This document shows positions 58,562 through 64,000 of a stretch of DNA of 64,000 nucleotides, piece after piece. How positions within the stretch are numbered: position 1 is the stretch's first letter; each line of letters begins with the position of its first letter. The notes under the pieces were generated by a model, which was not told where the DNA came from, searched no databases, and worked only from the letters and a program-made list of their open reading frames with translations. The translations under genes were made by a program, and so were the position numbers. The stretch is from Nelumbo lutea (taxonomy: Eukaryota > Streptophyta > Magnoliopsida > Proteales > Nelumbonaceae), in contig JAKGHH010000004.1 of the NCBI GenBank assembly GCA_022828595.1, positions 85,278,270 through 85,342,269 of the forward strand, read 5' to 3'.

Positions 58562-61500
58562 TCAAGCTGGTGAATATACATCTTTCATTCCCAGCTTGGA
58601 GATAAGTCCTTGGAATGCCACACTGCGAAGACCTTTTGTCAGCACATCTTCCAGTTGACCTTTCGTTGAGACGTATGGAGTGCAAATTAATCCGCTATCT
58701 AGCTTTTCCTTTATGAAATGCCTATCTATCTCAATGTTCTTTGTCCTGTCATGTTGGACGGGATTGTGAGCAATGTTAATAGCTGACTTGTTGTCGCAGA
58801 ATAATCTCGTTGGACTTTCCCATCTGATCTTTAGGTCTTCCAAAATTATCTTGAGCCATAGTAATTCACATACTCCTTGAGCCATTGCCCTGAATTCTAC
58901 CTCCGCACTTGATCTAGCTATCACATTCTGCTTCTTACTCCTCCATGTCACAAGATTTTCTCCAAGGAACGTACAATAACCTGTAGTGGACCGCCTATCC
59001 ACGGGAGAGCCTGCATAATCTGCATCAGTGCATGCCTCTAGGGCTAATACAATATTTCTTTTAAACAAGATTCCTTTGTCAGGATTAGCCTTTAGGTAAT
59101 GTAGTATCCTATAGACCGCCTGTAGGTGAGCCTCTTTCGGGTTGTGCATAAACTGGCTAATCACGTTCGCAACATATGCTATGTTTGTCCTTGTGTGGGC
59201 AAGATATATAAGTTTTCCTACTAATCTTTGGTACATTTCCCTATTCACGACTGGATCTTCATTTGCTTCTTCCAATTTGTGATTTGGCTCAATCGGTGTG
59301 GAGGATGGTTTGCATGCTAGCTTTCCTGTCTCTCTTAAAAGATCTGTTACATATTTCTGTTGTGAGATAAAGATGCCTTCTCTGGAATGAGCTACTCCAA
59401 TCCCTAGAAAATACTTCAGTCTCCCAAGTTCTTTTATTTCGAATTCTCTGACTAGGCATCTTCTCAAGGCTTCTTTCTCCTTTTCATCATTTCCTGTCAC
59501 AATTATGTCATCGACATATACCAGAAGAGCCCTAACTCCCCCTGCATCCGAATGCTTTATAAAGAGTGTATGATTTCCCTGACTTTGTTTGTATCTGATG
59601 GCAAGCATAACTTTAGTAAATCTTCCAAACCATGCCCTAGGTGATTGCTTGAGACCATATAGTGCTTTCTTCGACCTGCAAACTTTATTTCCTTTTAGAT
59701 TTTCTTTGAAGCCCAGAGGAATATTCATGTATATCTCCTCTAAATTACCGTGAAGAAAAGCATTCTTTACATCAAATTGCTCCAAGTACCAGTCGAAGTT
59801 AGCTGCTAGTGACAACAAAATTCTTACCATGTTCATCTTAGCTACTGGAGCGAATGTCTCCTAATAGTCAACACCATAGGTTTGTGTATATCCCTTTGCC
59901 ACGAGTCTTGCCTTGTATCTTTCTAGAGAGCCATCTGACTTGTACTTTACTGTGAAAACCCAATTGCAGCCCACGGGTTTCTTTCCTGGTGGTAGGTCAA
60001 CAATTTCCCATGTTTGATTCTTATCTAGAGCCTGTATCTCTTCTCTCATAGCATCTTTTCATTTCTCATCAGATAATGCCTCAGATAAAGTATTAGGAAT
60101 ATGAATGGTGCTTAGAATAACTAGGAAACTCCTATGTGATGGTGAGAATTTTTTAAAGGACACAAAATTTGCTGAGGGATATAAGGGATGTTTAGTGCAT
60201 TCTCTTGTGCCTTTCCTAAGGGGAATAGGAAGATCTTGGTCAGGTGCTAATTCAGAAGAAATTTCTGGAACTGTATTTACCTCATTCTCAGGATTAGTAG
60301 TTGAATCTTGAACCTGCACAAGATTAGGATCCTGGTCTCTTCTTCTTGAATATACCTGGAATCTCATAGAGTCACAAAGTTCAACATTCTCTATCATGGG
60401 TCTGGTATGAATGGGTGAAGAAGTTGGTTTGGTTTGAGGTGGTTCGATAGGTGCAGATACAGATTGAACTGGTATAGATGCTGAGTTTGGGTGTTGAGAA
60501 ACTGTAGGTAGACCAAGCGGGAACAAATCTTTGTCCTTATCTTCAATGAATGACAAGGACTCCCCCTGAAGATAAGGTTGAGTGAAATATGGTGTTTTTT
60601 CTTCAAAAGTGACATCAATAGAGACAATGAATTTTTTGGTAGGTGGGTGGTAACACTTATAACCCTTTCGGATGAATAACCCACAAAAATACACTTGACG
60701 ATTATTGGATCTAACTTCCCTCTATTATGACTATGGACATGGACAAAAGCAGTGCATCCAAAGATTCTTGGGGTGAGATTATTTGTTGTACTAGATCGGG
60801 ATAAAATTGAGAAAGTGTTTCCATTGGTGTTTTAAATCCCAGCACCCTCGAAGGTAATCGGTTTATAATGTATGCGGCTGTAAGCACAACTTCCCCCCAA
60901 TAGGTTTTTGGAACATGCCGGTGGAAAAGTAAGGCTCGGGTTGCATCTAGTAGATGATAATTCTTCCTTTCTGCTACTCCGTTTTGTTGTGGAGTATTAA
61001 TGCAGGAGGATTCATGGATAATCCCTTCTTTTTGAAAATATGGGGATAAAGTTTGGTTGAAATAATCCCGTGCATGATCCGATCTAAATCTTTTGATTCT
61101 GACCCCAAACTGATTTTGAATCATGTAATGGAAATTTGGGAGTACACTACTTACATCTGATTTAGATTTAAGAAGAAAGATCCAAGAGACCCTAGTGTAA
61201 TCATCAATAAAAGAGACGAACCATCGTGAGCTAAACACATTTGGAACTGTGGAGGGTCCCCTAATATCACTATGGATCAAAAAGAATGGGACTGAACTTC
61301 TCTTGTTACTGATTGGAAGGGCACACGCTTGTGTTTTGCAAATTCACACACATCACAATGAAAATATTCAACACTCAATCCTTTAAACAAGGAGGGAAAC
61401 ATAGTTTTCAGAATTCCAAATGATGGATGTCCTAGTCTAAAGTGATGAATCCAAATGGTGTTTTTGTTGGATGGTGAAAGGAATGACAGAGATAACTTAT

Positions 61501-62948
61501 CCTGGACAATATTTGATTTGCATGATTCTTCAAGATAGTAGAGTCCATTCTTCTCCTTAGCAAGTCCAATCCTCTTCTCCGAATCTTGGTCTTGAAAGGA
61601 TAGAAAAGCACATTACAGTTCATGTCATGGGTGAGTTTTTGGATGGATACCAGGTTAGTGGACAATTTGGGAACATGAAGGATAGTTTTTAGTGTAAGTG
61701 ATGGATTAATATGGATATCCCCAAGGCCAGTTACAGTAGTAAGGGAACTGTCTGCAATGGTTATTTTTCGATTGCTTGGGCAGGGGTATAAGTGCTAAAA
61801 TGTAGTGAGGAGTGAGTCATGTGATATGTGGCTGCTGAGTCAATAACCCATAAATACCTAGTAGGTTCATCTGAGACATTTAGTCCGTGAGGAATAGAAA
61901 ACTTACTTGAGATTGCAAGAGAGCCTGCACCACTAGGTTTATCCAACGATCCCAGAAGCCCCCTTAACTTTTCGATCTCCTCCTTATTGAACTTGGTCTT
62001 GTCTGGAGGCTTTTCTTGGCTCGGCTGATTTGTGGTGAAGTTAGCTTGATTTCGACTCTTCTGTTGTCCTCCTCGGTAGCCCCATTCCCTGTTCGATGGT
62101 TTACCATTCAGCTTCCAACACTTCTCTTTGGTGTGCCTTGGTTTCTTGCAATAGGTACACCAAAGAGACTCCTTGTTGTCCCGTGCAGAGGACAAATCTG
62201 TTTTCATTCCTTCCAGTATTTTCGGCTGTTCCATCCTTGTAGCCATGGCCGAACCTTCTAGTACTTGGGGTTCAAGCATAACCCCCCTACGGCTTTCTTC
62301 AGCACGAATAAGAGAAATAGTCTCATTTAGAAATGGTACCTCTTCTTTGCCGAGAATCTGGACCCTAACTTGATCAAATTCTGCGTTGAGTCCTGCAAGA
62401 AAGTCTTAAACACGATCTTTTTCGATAAAACTCTTTAGGATTGCTGCATCCGCTACACATTTAGTCTCAATGCACCGATAATGATCGAGTTCTTGCCACA
62501 GGTTCTGCAGTAAATTTGCGTACTCGGTAACTGTCTTGCTGCCTTGTTTAGTTGCTCCAGTCTTGACTTTAATTTCATACACTTGTGCTGCATCACGTGC
62601 CTTTGAATATGTTTGTCGGACGGCATCCCAGATCTCTTTAGCCATGGATAAAAGCATACACGTGTCGCTGATTTCAGGGTTCATTGAATTCCATAACCAT
62701 GACATGATCATGGAGTCAGCTTCGTCTCATGCATCAAATCTTGGATCTCCTTCCTTCGTTCCCGTCCCTAAGAGATGGCTAAGCTTTCCTTTTCCCTTTA
62801 AATATGTTCAAACAAACTGAGACCACTTCAAATAAATTTTCTCATTCAACCTATATGCTGCCTGAATGTTTTGCAGGTTGCCAGATGCTTGATGGGAGGA
62901 AACTTCTTCCGATTGTGCAGTGGTATTTGATACGGTGGCTTCTGACAT
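58562..62948 (-). pseudogene. Copia 2 gag-pol, lightly damaged
   Basis: Gag starts MSEATVSNTTAQ at 62948. A CCHC knuckle (CTYCKKPRHTKEKC) lies near 62165. The protease site reads DSAATYHM where DSGA.DHM is usual. Integrase is at 61280-60711 (HSDIRGP, RSDHARDYF, NTPQQNGVAERK). Reverse transcriptase starts near 60049, with YGLKQSPRAWF and VYVDDIIVTGND. RNase H follows (TDADYAGSPVDRRSTTGY, FCDNKSAI), ending at 58562. In-frame stops are seen near 62820, 62725, 62408 and 59855, and frameshifts in the pre-integrase region and after integrase. It is therefore non-autonomous, though long stretches are intact (424 codons at the end). Confidence 0.88.
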
Positions 62949-63397
62949 ATTGGGCGGGCTTCAAGAAAGAGAGAAAAACAGACAATGAAGGTCTGGAAAA
63001 TTTAGTAAGGGTTGGCGATGAAGGCCTAAAGAATCTTTCAGCCAATGTCTAAAAAAGGTAACTGTAATGCTCCGCCAAACTGAAGAGTGGATCGAAACCT
63101 CTCAAAATCAAAACTGATCCAAACCAAACCAAAGGGATTCAGTAAATCTGCTCTGGGCAACACCAGATCTAAGATTTCAGACTGATCCGATGCCTCTACA
63201 AAGAGATTCAAGAAAAAGGATGAATCCGATGGCGCAGCAGTCCAGAAGAAGAAAAAAATGTAGAGTTCAGATCTGTAGCCGATCTTGAAGAAGAATCAAG
63301 GACACTCAAGAACCTCCCAAATACTGTTAGAGAGTTCTTGAACCAGCAGCAGTAGAGATGACCGAAGAGATACTATGTTTAGATTAGGTCGGGACCA

Positions 63398-63409
63398 GCT
63401 CTGATACCA
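63398..63409 (-). other. Primer-binding site of copia 2
   Basis: The minus strand reads TGGTATCAGAGC directly after the 5' LTR. This is complementary to the 3' end of initiator tRNA-Met, the primer for most plant copia elements. Confidence 0.9.
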
Positions 63410-63670
63410 TGTGAGAATTTGAGAGAAAAAATGAATTGATTGTATTGCCTTGGAAGGAGCATATACACAGCTTTATATAGAATTACAGCGCTAACTTACA
63501 GGGTGATAAAATAAGAAACTAACTTTTCCTAGAAAACTAATTTCTATATCTGTGGGATTCTCCAATTAATGTCCCATGATTCTAGGAAACTAACTTATGT
63601 ATGTTTCCTAAACTGATGGACCTAAAATTATGGAGAATCAATCAGAGAGTCAATCTTCTACTTTCCAACA
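63410..63670 (-). repeat. 5' LTR of copia 2
   Basis: It has intact TG...CA ends on the minus strand. TTTATATAGAATTACAG lies within it. It ends next to the primer-binding site. Confidence 0.93.
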
Positions 63671-63675
63671 GGGAG

Positions 63676-64000
63676 TAAACTATAGAACAATGGAACTAGA
63701 CTACAATGTGTTTCCTCTACAGAAAATTGCCCACAATAGACTCACCTTGGAAAGGCTAGTGACCCCCAATCTTCTGTTCAAAAAAAGGCAATTGATTCCT
63801 TCCTTGAGATCCTCCTAGGTATGTCAATGAATTTGGCTTTGGCTACTGGTTCATGTGTCATGTTTGCAGCCTATAATCTAGGTCCCTAGATTGTATAAAA
63901 GCTTCTAGATTCACATGCTGAGAAGGAAAAGATAGGAGGAGAATTTGTGTCCTTATTTGAGGAGGAAAGAGGGAGAAGAATTTGGGGGTTAATTGAGGAT
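63676..64000. other. Right edge: continuation of LACS intron 7
   Basis: After the target duplication the sequence carries no exon of the synthetase. It is probably the rest of the LINE interrupted by copia 2. The next LACS exon must lie beyond the window. Confidence 0.4.

Larger units (their letters stand above)
58294..63670 (-). mobile_element. Copia element 2, nearly complete, 5.4 kb
   Basis: Two LTRs of 261 bp (58294-58554 and 63410-63670) enclose gag-pol. The 5-bp target duplication GGGAG lies at 58289-58293 and 63671-63675. A primer-binding site adjoins the 5' LTR and a polypurine tract (minus-strand TTGAGGGGGAG) adjoins the 3' LTR. The LTRs differ at about 11 positions (about 96% identical), which indicates a fairly recent insertion. 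It is antisense to the LACS gene, within its intron 7. Confidence 0.93.

Noticed and set aside
62804..63052. 82-codon plus-strand frame beside the copia 2 gag
   Set aside because: It is antisense to the gag start and leader of copia 2 and does not match any LACS exon.

Overview
This is a stretch of nuclear DNA from a flowering plant. It shows single-exon and GT-AG spliced plant genes, a plant-type PPR editing-factor gene, plant Ty1/copia retrotransposons whose primer-binding site matches initiator tRNA-Met, L1-type LINE fragments, and many hAT, Tourist-like and Mutator-like MITEs. The intergenic DNA is very AT-rich. The long, repeat-filled introns would fit an early-diverging eudicot or a magnoliid, but the window alone cannot name the species.

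Layout. 1-3.4 kb: a possible orphan terminal exon and a DUF1645 gene (minus strand). 3.4-8.5 kb: MITEs and unrecognised DNA. 8.5-10.5 kb: an intronless E+-class PPR gene (minus). 10.8-17.9 kb: stacked hAT and Tourist-like MITEs and tandem duplications. 19.8-20.8 kb: a BKI1/MAKR-like gene (minus) with a TATA-like box and G-boxes upstream. 21.5-37 kb: MITEs, a GC-rich foldback element and a 34-bp minisatellite. 37-43 kb: very AT-rich DNA with a 128-bp triplicate. 43.3-44.7 kb: a 1.4-kb hAT-like element.

45.0-64 kb: the 5' part of a peroxisomal long-chain acyl-CoA synthetase gene (LACS6-like, plus strand). I reconstructed it by joining seven small exons. Exon 1 carries a PTS2 import signal. It is separated from exon 2 by a 10.6-kb intron packed with hAT MITEs, LINE pieces, a broken copia element and a solo LTR. 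Intron 7 holds a LINE remnant that is itself interrupted by a nearly complete copia element with 261-bp LTRs and a 5-bp target duplication. The gene runs off the right edge.

The genes are not an operon. BKI1-like proteins act in brassinosteroid receptor signalling, PPR proteins in organelle RNA editing, and LACS6 in peroxisomal fatty-acid activation before beta-oxidation. The most distinctive content is the dense set of small DNA transposons whose ends and 8-bp target duplications can be read directly, and the LACS gene hidden among nested transposons.
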